From assembly GCF_003971255.1 (NCBI RefSeq), contig NZ_CP034660.1, forward strand, positions 3,906,001 through 3,970,000: DNA of 64,000 nucleotides, given 5' to 3'. Both the position numbers and the translations under genes were made by a program. Shown piece by piece: positions 9,689 through 18,934 of the stretch (position 1 is its first letter; every line of letters starts with the position of its first letter). The notes below the pieces were generated by a model that had not been told where the DNA came from, did no database searches, and saw nothing but the letters and a program-made list of their open reading frames with translations. This DNA is from Colwellia sp. Arc7-635 (GTDB lineage: Bacteria; Pseudomonadota; Gammaproteobacteria; Enterobacterales; Alteromonadaceae).

Positions 9689-9726
9689 GAATTAAAGAAT
9701 TAGCTACTTAGTTCATTCTTTAATTC
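9689..9726. repeat. Hairpin in the fliL-fliM gap, with a half repeat end
   Basis: A perfect 12-base inverted repeat (GAATTAAAGAAT / ATTCTTTAATTC) surrounds a 14-base loop between fliL and fliM. Immediately before it is ATACCAATT, the same outer sequence that ends the two long repeats at 10385 and 54063, so it may be a decayed or solo end of that family. It lacks a T-run on the minus strand and is AT-rich, so strong termination is unlikely. Confidence 0.5.
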
Positions 9727-9733
9727 ATAAGTG

Positions 9734-10270
9734 CTATTGCATCACAAAGCCAGTAAACAGGACTTTTTCAACAATTTTACTGCCTTCAACTTCAGTCATC
9801 ATTTTATGTACTTCAGATAAGGACTTCTGCTTTAGTGACGTTTTTCCTGCGCTAGTTGCTAGATCATCAGCATTTGACTGAGAAAATACGGCCAACAAAG
9901 TGCTTTCAATTAACGGCACGTGCTTTTTAGCGGCTTCTTCGTTATCTGAACCACGAACGAGTAATTGTACGCGTATTTCAACAAAACGATCTCGAGCGGC
10001 TCCTGGTACATTAAAACGAAAAGGCCTAGGCATTGGAACATATAGGGCCGAGCCAAGTTCTGCATTTGGCTCTGATGTTGCTGCCATTTCGCTATCAGTG
10101 CCTGAATCTAAAGCGGCATCAAGCTCTGCTTGTGATACTTCATCTTCACCACCGAGCATAAAAAATGCTGCTGCACCGCCACCAATCAAAACCAGTACAA
10201 TCGCGATAATAATAATCAGTTTCTTTTTCTTCCCCGGACTTTCCATCTCGAGTTCTTTTTCGTCTGCCAT
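9734..10270 (-). CDS. fliL: FliL, stator-associated membrane protein
   Basis: A single-pass inner-membrane protein that sits at the flagellar base and supports stator function. A basic stretch (PGKKKK) precedes one membrane segment at about residues 17-39. An acidic linker follows, then the periplasmic FliL domain (about 75-178; RPFRFNVPGAARDRFVEIRV, ending KVLFTGFVMQ). The length of 178 residues is usual. It is preceded by a 351-base gap that holds a repeat element. Confidence 0.95.
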   Translation of the reverse strand: MADEKELEMESPGKKKKLIIIIAIVLVLIGGGAAAFFMLGGEDEVSQAELDAALDSGTDSEMAATSEPNAELGSALYVPMPRPFRFNVPGAARDRFVEIRVQLLVRGSDNEEAAKKHVPLIESTLLAVFSQSNADDLATSAGKTSLKQKSLSEVHKMMTEVEGSKIVEKVLFTGFVMQ

Positions 10271-10384
10271 GTTCCCTGCCTTTAAAGAGTATTTCTATCT
10301 ATTGTTGAACTATACCCGCTCCATTTCAAGAGGCAATTTCAGTGTAAAGCTAAGAAATCGAATCAAGTAGTACAGCGCTAATTA

Positions 10385-10544
10385 ATACCAATCCTATTAA
10401 TTAAGTGAGTATTTGAAGACGGCCTAAATATCCAATAGCTACGTTGCTTTCAATCCCAATAGCTCGCTATTACTCAATCAAGCGCCTTGTTATTAAACAT
10501 TTACTCACGCTAAAAATAGATCACTAATTTAATGAGATTGGTAT
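10385..10544. repeat. MITE-like inverted-repeat element, copy 1
   Basis: A 160-base non-coding element fills most of the 351-base gap between fliK and fliL. Its ends read ATACCAATC... and ...GATTGGTAT; over 24 bases the two ends match at 20 positions. The inner part shares long blocks with the element at 54063-54271 in opposite orientation, for example CCAATAGCTACGTTGCTTTC here against CCAATAACTGCGTTACTTTC there, and both contain AATAGCT.GCTATTACT. It codes for nothing. The rest of the gap (10271-10384 and 10545-10621) shows no clear feature. Confidence 0.8.
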
Positions 10545-10621
10545 AATATTTAATATGTCACTTAATCAAAGAGTTTTGCGATTATACCTATTGTATTAGC
10601 GAATACATCACATAGCGAGAA

Positions 10622-12694
10622 TTAAGCATAGTAATCAACACCAGTTGATGATGCTTTGAACATATTTAATGCTGAACCATTATTATCGCTAGGCATTTCT
10701 TCTGCCGAATTACCTTGCTGCCCACCACCGGCTTGGTTGCCAAAGTCACTATTATTTTGATCCTTCGCTTCACGTTGCTCAATATTAGCATCGCCAACAT
10801 CAACACCACTTTCTGCGAGCATATCACGCAATTTACCCATATTTTGCTCTAGAGCTTCTTTTGCTTGCTGATTTTGTACAATAAATTGCACGGCGGCTTG
10901 CTCATTTTGCAAATTCACTCGAACATGAATATTACCCATTTCTGGTGGGTCCAGCTGAATATCAACCTGCTGAATCTTTTGGTTAATCATCACCATAACT
11001 TTGTCTTTCACCGCATTAGCGAAATCTTTACGATAAATAGCAATAGTTTCAGTGTTCAAAGCTGTGGCTGCCTTTTGTGCTTGTACTGTATTGGTTGTTA
11101 AGCTGTTAATTGAACTTTCAAAGCTTTGCTCTTGACGAGCGGCAAGCTCACCAGTGCTTGTTGTTGGCTTGATAGCCTGAGCGTCTAAAGTCTGATTAAA
11201 ACTAGATGTTATTTTTTCGGCTAATGGTACCTGTTTCTCACTTTGTGCTTTAACAAGTTTTTCTCCATCAACATCGACATCATTACTAATCGATGTATCC
11301 GCAGTTTCATTCGCGCTCGTTTTTTGATCAGCATCTACTTTTACATTGGTGTTGGATGCCATGACAACAGATGCCGTACTTTGGTTTATTGATCTATTTT
11401 TCGTTTGCTCACTTGCACGTTGTGATTCAACAACAATCGACTGTTTAGCATCTTGTTTTTGAGTATTATCAACGTCATCAGAAAATATATTATTGGCGAC
11501 TTTATTCGCGCTATTATTATCTGTCTTAGTATCGCCTGAAGCCGTTTCTTTAGTCATCGCTATGTCAAGTTTATGACTCTCATCTACAGCCCGATTTTCA
11601 AGTTCTGCATTGTTTTGCGCTGCCATTGCTTTTTTATCATTATCAACAGCTAGCGCAGACTCTTGCATGGCAGATTTTACTGTTGTTATCTGTTGTGCAT
11701 CTATTAATTTTTGTTCAACAGCATTTGCACCCGCTCCACTTTGTGTTGCTATGGTGTTTTTAGCATCTGACACTGCATTTTTTTCGGTTAATAACTCTGA
11801 TTGAATACCAGTACTGCTAGCTAATGACTTTTGCTCGGCTGTTAAATTATTTTTTACTTGCTCGTCTACTGTCACAGCCTTAGCGCTAGCCAATTGCTCA
11901 TTTTTCATATCAGCTTTGATACCGTTTTCGTTACTGTCCTGCACAGCATTTTCATCTGTGGTACTAGCACCAGTTAATAATTTTTGAGCAGCGTTTAGCA
12001 TTTTTAATAAATTAACCGTATCATCATTTCCAGTTAACTTACCACTCTCACTGCTGGTGTTAATATTACTAGAAGAGCTCTGCTGGCTATTTTGGACACT
12101 AGCATCATTGCTACGTGCTATTTCGCCTTGTTGAAAGCCTCTGTTTTCTTGACTACTTTCTGGACTTAATGGAGCGACAGGAACAGGTAATGTATGAGCA
12201 TCATCTTCTGCTAATAATTTTTCTTTTAAGGCTGCATCATCTAGCGATATAGGTAAAGGTACCGGTAAAGTGTGAGCATCATCACCAGGCGCAATTTTAG
12301 GTGCTATAGAATCATCTTCGATGAATATTGGTACGGGTAAAGTGTGAGCGTCGTCGTTAGATTTTTTCTCTTTTAAAGCATCATCATCAGGTACTTCTAT
12401 TGGTACTGGAAGCGTATGTGCGTCATCTTCTTTAGCTGCTTTAAGCTTTTTTATTACATCAGCATTGCTATCACTATACTCTGGCGATTGCTCTGTTGCC
12501 GTTTTAGACACAAGATTGCCGTCTTGCTTATCTTTACCATCAGCTCCCTTAGCTTCTCTACTTGAGTAATGTTGCTCCATCGCATCGGAAAAAGCGCTAG
12601 ATTTAGCTTGATTTTTATTTGATAGACTGCCACTTCCACCTTGAGTATCAGGGGATTGGCTAACATCAACAGACAATAAACTCACTTGAGACAT
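10622..12694 (-). CDS. fliK: FliK, hook-length control protein
   Basis: The secreted ruler that stops hook growth and triggers the FlhB switch. The C-terminal Flg_hook domain is clear at about residues 560-645 (KVMVMINQKIQQVDIQLDPP, EMGNIHVRVNLQNEQAAVQF, then LRDMLAESGVDVGDANIEQ). The long middle is low-complexity, rich in Ala, Ser, Asn, Asp and Lys, as usual for the ruler region. At 690 residues it is longer than the roughly 400 of enteric FliK. The N-terminal part carries four copies of DDAHTLPVP. A sigma-54-like element lies upstream, in keeping with an own operon start. Confidence 0.95.
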   Translation of the reverse strand: MSQVSLLSVDVSQSPDTQGGSGSLSNKNQAKSSAFSDAMEQHYSSREAKGADGKDKQDGNLVSKTATEQSPEYSDSNADVIKKLKAAKEDDAHTLPVPIEVPDDDALKEKKSNDDAHTLPVPIFIEDDSIAPKIAPGDDAHTLPVPLPISLDDAALKEKLLAEDDAHTLPVPVAPLSPESSQENRGFQQGEIARSNDASVQNSQQSSSSNINTSSESGKLTGNDDTVNLLKMLNAAQKLLTGASTTDENAVQDSNENGIKADMKNEQLASAKAVTVDEQVKNNLTAEQKSLASSTGIQSELLTEKNAVSDAKNTIATQSGAGANAVEQKLIDAQQITTVKSAMQESALAVDNDKKAMAAQNNAELENRAVDESHKLDIAMTKETASGDTKTDNNSANKVANNIFSDDVDNTQKQDAKQSIVVESQRASEQTKNRSINQSTASVVMASNTNVKVDADQKTSANETADTSISNDVDVDGEKLVKAQSEKQVPLAEKITSSFNQTLDAQAIKPTTSTGELAARQEQSFESSINSLTTNTVQAQKAATALNTETIAIYRKDFANAVKDKVMVMINQKIQQVDIQLDPPEMGNIHVRVNLQNEQAAVQFIVQNQQAKEALEQNMGKLRDMLAESGVDVGDANIEQREAKDQNNSDFGNQAGGGQQGNSAEEMPSDNNGSALNMFKASSTGVDYYA
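12179..12427 (-). repeat. Four DDAHTLPVP repeats inside fliK
   Basis: Residues 90-98, 114-122, 138-146 and 164-172 of FliK all read DDAHTLPVP, with spacings of 24, 24 and 26 residues. The codons vary between copies (for example GTATGAGCATC and GTGTGAGCGTC on the plus strand), so the repeat is held at protein level and is not a fresh DNA duplication. Spacers are acidic and lysine-containing (DDDALKEKK, DDAALKEKL). Confidence 0.92.
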
Positions 12695-12757
12695 AACAAG
12701 ACCTTTCTTAAATGTAGATTTAAAAGCAATTCAGATAATAGATTCAGTAGTTAGACA

Positions 12758-12773
12758 AGCAAATTCTATTCCA
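12758..12773 (-). promoter_or_regulatory. Candidate sigma-54 promoter of the fliK operon
   Basis: The minus strand reads TGGAAT-AGAAT-TTGC-T: -24 GG and a full TTGC -12 box at the correct spacing, with AAT in place of CAC. It lies about 64 bases before the fliK start, in the 126-base fliJ-fliK gap. In Vibrio cholerae the fliK operon is a FlrC/sigma-54 class III unit, which fits. Confidence 0.5.
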
Positions 12774-12820
12774 CGTTATTAAAGCATGAATGATAAAATC
12801 TAACTTAAATAAAGGAATGG

Positions 12821-13255
12821 TTACCGACGGCGTCGAACAAATTGTTGAGTAGCTATTTCATCAAACATTTTTTGCTCTTGCTTATTGGCGACTAACTGCA
12901 GTGCAGCAAGTTTTTTATCACGTAATAGTTCTACCGCTTGTATTTTTCGCCTTTGCTCAAGCCATTGTTTTTTTCGTGTTTCAACCAATGCTTTTGCCTG
13001 ATGCTCAGCCATTCTAACTTGCTGTGCAGCATTATCTAGTTTGGCGATAAAAGCATGAAAGTGGCTAAACGTTGCGCTATCAATACCTTCAATCGAACGT
13101 TGATTGAGTCGTTTCATATATTCTAAACGATAATCACTAACATTTTTTAAACGCTCTTGATGCTGCTGATACTCTAGCTCTGCCGCTTTTAATGCTTGCG
13201 AGGCTTTCTGCTCTTTATCAAGCTCGAATTTGTATAGCGTGTTTAACTGTTTCAT
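12821..13255 (-). CDS. fliJ: FliJ, export chaperone/ATPase stalk
   Basis: The coiled-coil protein that fits in the centre of the FliI hexamer and links it to FlhA. All 144 residues look helical and highly charged (EKEQ, EYQQHQERLKN, RKKQWLEQRRKIQAVELLRD), typical of FliJ. It lies 42 bases after the fliI stop and ends the fliE-to-fliJ block; the next gene, fliK, has its own candidate promoter. Confidence 0.94.
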   Translation of the reverse strand: MKQLNTLYKFELDKEQKASQALKAAELEYQQHQERLKNVSDYRLEYMKRLNQRSIEGIDSATFSHFHAFIAKLDNAAQQVRMAEHQAKALVETRKKQWLEQRRKIQAVELLRDKKLAALQLVANKQEQKMFDEIATQQFVRRRR

Positions 13256-13297
13256 CGCTTTAATTACCTATAGCTGTACTTATGCAAACCTTATGCA

Positions 13298-14662
13298 TTA
13301 TTGCGCCGCTTGACCTTTTTGTGCATGAGCCTGCGCTGCCGCTAGCACTTCCTGTAATTGCGCTAAGCTCTGGTCGTAAGGAATAACTTCTAGCATTCTT
13401 TGTTGTAAAAAAAACTGAATGACGGGCTGTAAATCAATGGCTTGATCTATTCTTGGATCCGTTCCTCGGCTGTAAGCACCGATTGAAATTAAATCTTTAT
13501 TTTCTTGGTATAGCGCATAGACTTGTCGTAACTGTCGCGCTAATTGTTGGTGCTCTTCACTGGTAACCATTGGCATAACACGACTAATCGAACCTTCGAT
13601 ATCCACCGCAGGATAATGGCCAGCGTCAGCTAACTTTCTCGATAAGACGATATGTCCATCTAAAATAGCACGGGCCGCATCAGCAATGGGGTCTTGTAAA
13701 TCATCTCCTTCGGTTAATACGGTAAAAAAAGCACTAATTGAGCCTTGTCCGTCACCACCATTACCTGCTCGTTCAACAAGTTGAGGTAATTTCGAGAAAA
13801 CCGATGGCGGATAACCTTTTGTTGCTGGAGGCTCTCCCACCGCAAGGGCAATTTCACGTTGTGCTTGTGCATAACGAGTCAATGAATCTACCAGTAAGAG
13901 CACCTTTAATCCTTGGTCACGAAAATATTCACTAATTTGTACTGCGGTTTCACAACCCTTTAGTCGCATGAGTGCAGAATTATCGGCAGGTGCTGCGACA
14001 ACAACAGAGCGAGCACGCCCTTCTTCACCCAATATTTCTTCAATAAACTCTTTTACTTCTCGCCCACGTTCACCGATCAACCCCACCACAATAACATCAG
14101 CGTTTGTGCCTCGTGTCATCATACCTAGCAAGACACTTTTACCAACACCTGACCCCGCAAACAAGCCCATTCGTTGACCAACGCCAACGGTAAGAAAGCT
14201 ATTAATGGAGCGAACACCAACATCCAAAGGTTCAGTAATGGCACGTCTTGACAATGGGTTTATGGGTTTACTGTCATATTGATAACTATCAGAGGCTTTT
14301 ATCGGCCCTTTACCATCAAGCGGTTTACCAACACCATCAATAACTCTACCGAGTAAATCCATAGATAATGGCAAACGTGCTTTAGTTGATAGCGGTACAA
14401 CGCGTGCGCCGGGTAATACCCCTTGTAAACTTTGTTCTGGCATCAAAAAAGTTATATCTTGTGAGAAACCAACAATTTCCGCGATAAGATCACCCTGTGA
14501 GGTTTCTACTAAACATTGACTGCCTACAGGTGCTTTAACACCTACAGCCTCTAATGTTAAGCCAACTACACGTACTAAACGCCCTGCAACCGATACGCTA
14601 GGCGAATGAATAAGTTGCTCACAATTTTTTAAACGTTCCGTTATACGATTTATATCAACCAT
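13298..14662 (-). CDS. fliI: FliI, flagellar export ATPase
   Basis: A hexameric ATPase, homologous to the F1 beta subunit, that unfolds and delivers export substrates. Walker A AGSGVGKS is at 169-176, followed by GLIGERGREVKEFIEE and the Walker B-like VLLLVDSLTRYAQAQREIAL. The N-terminal beta barrel (residues 20-95) and C-terminal helical domain are complete; 454 residues is the usual length. A gap of 194 bases separates it from fliH, unusually wide for this pair; it holds only a loose inverted repeat (TTGAGTTAA / TTAACTCAA). Confidence 0.97.
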   Translation of the reverse strand: MVDINRITERLKNCEQLIHSPSVSVAGRLVRVVGLTLEAVGVKAPVGSQCLVETSQGDLIAEIVGFSQDITFLMPEQSLQGVLPGARVVPLSTKARLPLSMDLLGRVIDGVGKPLDGKGPIKASDSYQYDSKPINPLSRRAITEPLDVGVRSINSFLTVGVGQRMGLFAGSGVGKSVLLGMMTRGTNADVIVVGLIGERGREVKEFIEEILGEEGRARSVVVAAPADNSALMRLKGCETAVQISEYFRDQGLKVLLLVDSLTRYAQAQREIALAVGEPPATKGYPPSVFSKLPQLVERAGNGGDGQGSISAFFTVLTEGDDLQDPIADAARAILDGHIVLSRKLADAGHYPAVDIEGSISRVMPMVTSEEHQQLARQLRQVYALYQENKDLISIGAYSRGTDPRIDQAIDLQPVIQFFLQQRMLEVIPYDQSLAQLQEVLAAAQAHAQKGQAAQ

Positions 14663-14856
14663 AAAATGTTCACATATCTTAATAAAATTTAGTGCTGTAA
14701 AGCTCTCGACGAGAATAATTATTGAGTTAATGGCTATTGATAAGTTATTTATTTGCTAAGTGCTCTCGCCCCAACAAAAAATGACAACTTAACTCAAAAA
14801 TAAACAGAGATATAATATGAGCGATGAGATTCTTAACACATAACGCTTAACAGTGC

Positions 14857-15651
14857 TTACTGGTGCAAAGCTTCCTGTAGAAACGACTCTAAAACTTCGT
14901 TTAATCGTGATTTAACACTGAGATCGATATTAGAGGTGCTATTTTCAATTTGGCAACCACCTGGACTTAATTGCGGAGCCGCAAGTAAACGCCAACCTTG
15001 TGCTTGAATATGTTCAGCACCAAATTGTTGCTCAACCAATTTAATGTCTTGTGGATTCAATAAAATTTGCGTTTGGGGCTCTTGTCCAGGTAAAGCTTTG
15101 ATACCTTCAGCAATAGCTGAAAGTAAAATATCAGGGTTAGTTTTCGCTTCATGCTTAGTTACCGCTTGCGTTAATTGTACGACTAATTGCAATAACTGCG
15201 CTTCCACATTTTTCTCAACATTCGCTAATGGCTGATGCAGCTGATCGAGTAATGACTGCATCGCGGCAATTTGTTGTTCAATGCTCTCTTTACCCTCTGC
15301 TAAGCCTTGTGCTAGACCTTCTTCATGGCCAGACGTTAGGCCTTCTTCATGACCACCAACTTTACCTTCATCGAAACCTTTTGAAAAACCCTCTTCTTTA
15401 CCTTGATTAAAGCCTTCTTCAAACGCTGCTTGACGAATTTCATCTATTTCTTCGGCGGTTAATGGTACGGGTTCAATAATTTCGGTTTCTTCTGGTGGTT
15501 CATAACGCCAATTGCGTTGCTTACCAAAAGCATTCGTTTGATTATCATCTTTAACGGCGTTCGACTCAACATGAGGTGCTGACCAAGTATCAACATGCGC
15601 CATTTCTTCTTCAGTGATCGCATGACTGCTTTTTGGAGAAAGTGGCTTCAT
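14857..15651 (-). CDS. fliH: FliH, regulator/stator of the export ATPase
   Basis: A dimeric coiled-coil protein that binds FliI and tethers it to FliN in the C-ring. The N-terminal 80 residues are polar. Residues about 90-150 show the glycine repeat known from FliH (EEGFNQGKEEGFSKGFDEGK, then GGHEEGLTSGHEEGLAQGLAEGK), with Gly at every fourth position for close helix packing. The C-terminal domain (150-264) resembles the peripheral stalk of V/F ATPases. The length of 264 residues is slightly long for the family. It is 24 bases after fliG. Confidence 0.95.
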   Translation of the reverse strand: MKPLSPKSSHAITEEEMAHVDTWSAPHVESNAVKDDNQTNAFGKQRNWRYEPPEETEIIEPVPLTAEEIDEIRQAAFEEGFNQGKEEGFSKGFDEGKVGGHEEGLTSGHEEGLAQGLAEGKESIEQQIAAMQSLLDQLHQPLANVEKNVEAQLLQLVVQLTQAVTKHEAKTNPDILLSAIAEGIKALPGQEPQTQILLNPQDIKLVEQQFGAEHIQAQGWRLLAAPQLSPGGCQIENSTSNIDLSVKSRLNEVLESFLQEALHQ

Positions 15652-15675
15652 TATTTAGCGCTCGCTGATTTAATA

Positions 15676-16731
15676 TTATAAGAACTCATCGCCACCGCCA
15701 GCGCCGCCAAGCATAATTTCACCGGCGTCAGATAATCGACGAGCGACTGATAAAATTTCTTTTTGTGCTGCTTCCACTTCACTAATACGTACAGGTCCCA
15801 TAGCTTCAAGATCATCTGCTAACATCTCGGCTGCACGTTTAGACATATTGGCCATGATTTTTTCTCTTAAGGCTTCATCGGTACCTTTAATCGCTTTCAT
15901 CAAGGCGTCTTGTTGTACTTCTCTCAAGATGGCTTGAATACCTCGGTCATCAACATCAGCAAGGTTTTCAAACACAAACATTAAGTCTTGAATTTGTTGA
16001 CTCATTTCTTCGTCATGTTCACGGATAGAGTCCATCAGCATACCTTCAACATTAGTATCTAGATAGTTCATTATGTCTGCTGCCGCTTTTAAGCCGCCCA
16101 TTTTCGCTGCTTGCGCACCTGCTTGACCAGCGAACTGTTTCTCCATAATTTCATTTAGTTCTTGCAGTGCTGCTGGTTGAACTTCTTCTAAATTAGCAAT
16201 ACGCATCATAAGGTCTAAACGCACTTTATCGGCGAACTGGGTCATTATTTCTGCTGATTGTTCAGGCTCAAGATAGGATAAAACAATAGTTTGGATCTGA
16301 GGATGCTCATTACGAATGATATTCGCCACTTGTTTTGAGTCCATCCATTTTAAGGAATCTAGACCTTTAGCACCACCTCCCATCACAATTTGATCAATGA
16401 GGTTGCCGGCTTTATCTTCACCCAATGCTGCGGTTAAAGCTTTACGAACAAATTCTTCGCTTTGGAAACCGATAGTGGAGAAGTTTTGAATTTCGTTAAT
16501 AAATAATTTATGTACCGCAGTGATTTTTTGTTGAGTAAAATCTTCCATACCGGCCATGATCATACCCACTTTTTGCACTTGCTTAGGCTCTAAGTGTTTC
16601 AGTATTTGCGCGGCATCTTCTTCTGATAAACTCAATAATAAAATAGCTGCTTTTTCGCCACCATCAAGTTTATTGACGTCAAACCCAGAAGAGGCTTGTG
16701 TTTCTGCTAATTCTTGCTTTTCATCACTCAT
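15676..16731 (-). CDS. fliG: FliG, rotor protein that meets the stator
   Basis: The rotor protein that couples stator force to the MS ring. It has the three-domain FliG plan: N-terminal FliF-binding domain (KLDGGEKAAILLLSLSEEDA, residues about 20-40), a middle domain with an EHPQ-type motif (RNEHPQIQTIVLSYL), and a C-terminal charged helix region (AIKGTDEALREKIMANMSKR, DDLEAMGPVRISEVE) that carries the torque residues. The start overlaps the fliF end by 8 bases. Confidence 0.97.
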   Translation of the reverse strand: MSDEKQELAETQASSGFDVNKLDGGEKAAILLLSLSEEDAAQILKHLEPKQVQKVGMIMAGMEDFTQQKITAVHKLFINEIQNFSTIGFQSEEFVRKALTAALGEDKAGNLIDQIVMGGGAKGLDSLKWMDSKQVANIIRNEHPQIQTIVLSYLEPEQSAEIMTQFADKVRLDLMMRIANLEEVQPAALQELNEIMEKQFAGQAGAQAAKMGGLKAAADIMNYLDTNVEGMLMDSIREHDEEMSQQIQDLMFVFENLADVDDRGIQAILREVQQDALMKAIKGTDEALREKIMANMSKRAAEMLADDLEAMGPVRISEVEAAQKEILSVARRLSDAGEIMLGGAGGGDEFL

Positions 16732-18448
16732 CTTCGTTCAACCAACTTTTAACTACTTGCGATGATAATTCTGGCTCGTTAGCCACTAAGGCACGTACCG
16801 CTTTTAAAACATCTTCATCACGATGTAAATCAGGTAATTGTAGACTACCGTCAGGGGCAAAGCCAACAGCGCCAGCATCGAAATCGGATGTTAGCATATC
16901 CATAGTCTCATCGCCCAAGTCAATATGACTATCAAGAGACTTATCGCCGTAATCATTTGGTGTTTGATCAGGGTATATCAAACGTTTCAGCATAGGACGA
17001 ACCACAGCCAAAATCAGTACAATAATAACAATAGCGCCCATCACAAGTTTTAACACTTTCAGGAACCAAGGTTCTTGCCATATAGGCAGTTTTACTACTT
17101 CCAAGACATCCGCACGTGAAAATGGCAAAGTCACCACTTCAAGTGAATCACCACGCTGTAAATTAAAACCGATACTACCTTGCAATAACCGACGAATATT
17201 AGCCATTTCTTGCACTGAACGTGGTGTCAGTGTTGGTTCACCTTCGGCATTTGCTATGGCTAAATAATCTAAAGCTACTGAGACACTAATACGATGAATA
17301 ACACCTGTTTGTTGTTTGGTGTAGCTAATCGCTTCATCAAGCTCGTAATTTCTTGTCGATTCACTATGCTTACGACCCGGCATAGTTCTTTGTTGAGCAT
17401 TTCCAGTAGCATCTTCAGGGATATTGCTGTCAAGTGGCGGTTGATTAGTTAAAGCGCCAGGAATACCACCTAAAAGCCCGCCAATGGTATTGTCTTCAAC
17501 TTTCATTTCACTGCGCAAAGCAGGTAAATCTGAATTATAACGGCGTTGAGTTTCTTCGCTATTGGTAAAATCCATCGCGACATCAACTTGTGCAGTGTAA
17601 TTTCCTAGCCCAACAACGGGAATTAAAATCGAATCGATTTTATCCATATATTCTTTTTCACGTTTTTGCTCAATTTCGAACTCTTTACGTGAACGTGATG
17701 ATACCGAATCTTGTGAACCTGAGTTAAGTAAACGACCATTTTGATCGGTTACGGTGACACGATTAGGATCCATACCTTGCACTGCAGATGCGACGATATC
17801 GACTACAGAGTCAACTTCTTCTTCTGATAGCAAGCGACCTCGACGTAAAGTCAGTACTACAGTACCAGATGGATTTTTTTCACGTTTTGCAAAGACATTA
17901 TCACGCGGTATTGCTAGTAGAACACGAGCACGAGCAATCGTTTGTAGCTCTTCAATAGTACGAGCAAGTTGTTGTTCTCGTGAATGTTTTAAACGCTCAG
18001 ACTCTAATCGCTGACTAACACCAAAGCCCATGTCTTGCATTAAGATTTCACTACCTTGAGACGGCCCTTCACTTAGACCTTCTCGCGCTAGCATTAATTT
18101 AACATTTTGATACTCGTCGCTTTCTACAGAAATAGTGTTATTTTCTTGGCGATACTCGACTTTATTGGCATCGAGAAAGTCCATAGTTTTAATTAACTGC
18201 TCAGTCGGCAACTTAGTTAAGAAACGATATTCCGCTTGATTGGCCCACATGATGACAAAAATGGCAATCGCTAAACAAATAGCCAACGCCATCACAATCG
18301 TAATTTGGCGTAGGAAGTCAACATTACCCATAGCACCAGCTAAGCCTGATTTTTGCTCACCAGAGACACCATCATCGCCATCATTAGCAACCATGCCATT
18401 ATTGCCATCTGCTAACATTAAATTTGTGTTGTCTGCTGAATCTGCCAC
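16724..18448 (-). CDS. fliF: FliF, MS-ring protein
   Basis: The membrane ring on which the flagellum is built. A hydrophilic N-terminus is followed by a membrane segment at about 48-70, the periplasmic ring-building motifs (starting YRFLTKLPTEQLIKTMDFLD), a second membrane segment at about 463-486, and a cytoplasmic tail (LVANEPELSSQVVKSWLNED) that binds FliG. The length of 574 residues is usual. It lies 74 bases after fliE and overlaps fliG. Confidence 0.97.
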   Translation of the reverse strand: MADSADNTNLMLADGNNGMVANDGDDGVSGEQKSGLAGAMGNVDFLRQITIVMALAICLAIAIFVIMWANQAEYRFLTKLPTEQLIKTMDFLDANKVEYRQENNTISVESDEYQNVKLMLAREGLSEGPSQGSEILMQDMGFGVSQRLESERLKHSREQQLARTIEELQTIARARVLLAIPRDNVFAKREKNPSGTVVLTLRRGRLLSEEEVDSVVDIVASAVQGMDPNRVTVTDQNGRLLNSGSQDSVSSRSRKEFEIEQKREKEYMDKIDSILIPVVGLGNYTAQVDVAMDFTNSEETQRRYNSDLPALRSEMKVEDNTIGGLLGGIPGALTNQPPLDSNIPEDATGNAQQRTMPGRKHSESTRNYELDEAISYTKQQTGVIHRISVSVALDYLAIANAEGEPTLTPRSVQEMANIRRLLQGSIGFNLQRGDSLEVVTLPFSRADVLEVVKLPIWQEPWFLKVLKLVMGAIVIIVLILAVVRPMLKRLIYPDQTPNDYGDKSLDSHIDLGDETMDMLTSDFDAGAVGFAPDGSLQLPDLHRDEDVLKAVRALVANEPELSSQVVKSWLNEDE

Positions 18449-18522
18449 TTAACTTCTCCGAGTAACTCGTATTTCATTCTTAAAATATCAAACTAGTATT
18501 TATAGCGTTAATAACCGAGTCG

Positions 18523-18867
18523 CTATACTGGCATACTCATAATTTCTTTATACGCTTCAACAAACTTATTACGGACCTGCACGGTTGCATCGAAGGCAAC
18601 ACCTGCTTTTGAAGCCGCAATCATAGTATCAGCAAGCGTAACGCTACGATCACCTAACTCAAAAGCCGTACGCTTTGCACCAGCATCTTGTTGTAGCTCA
18701 TTAACGTTATTGACAGCATCTTTTAGCAAGCTACCAAAATCACTACCTGCTTTGCTAACAGGTGGTGTGCCCATGCCGCTTTCGTCACCTATTGGTAATC
18801 GATTACCCATAGCTTCCATCGACATACTTTGCATTTGGGCATATAGAGAATTGGTTTTAATATCCAT
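18523..18867 (-). CDS. fliE: FliE, MS-ring/rod junction protein
   Basis: The first axial protein, joining the MS ring and rod, and needed for export gate opening. The 114-residue size and C-terminal half (FGSLLKDAVNNVNELQQDAG, LGDRSVTLADTMIAASKAGV, then NKFVEAYKEIMSMPV) are classical FliE. It is the first gene of the fliE-fliF-fliG-fliH-fliI-fliJ operon, 52 bases downstream of a consensus sigma-54 promoter. Confidence 0.96.
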   Translation of the reverse strand: MDIKTNSLYAQMQSMSMEAMGNRLPIGDESGMGTPPVSKAGSDFGSLLKDAVNNVNELQQDAGAKRTAFELGDRSVTLADTMIAASKAGVAFDATVQVRNKFVEAYKEIMSMPV

Positions 18868-18918
18868 GGTTAACTCGCTTGCGTCAATTTCTTGTTACTG
18901 TTTATTAACCATGATTAA

Positions 18919-18934
18919 AGCAAGCATAGTGCCA
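18919..18934 (-). promoter_or_regulatory. Sigma-54 promoter of the fliE operon
   Basis: The minus strand reads TGGCAC-TATGC-TTGC-T, a perfect match to the sigma-54 consensus at the right spacing. It lies 52 bases before the fliE ATG and just after the flrC terminator. FlrA is the expected activator, by analogy with Vibrio cholerae class II promoters. Confidence 0.88.

Noticed and set aside
9900-10370. Plus-strand open frame of 156 codons antisense to fliL
   Set aside because: It is a shadow of fliL in serine-rich antisense translation and runs into the gap without a plausible start.
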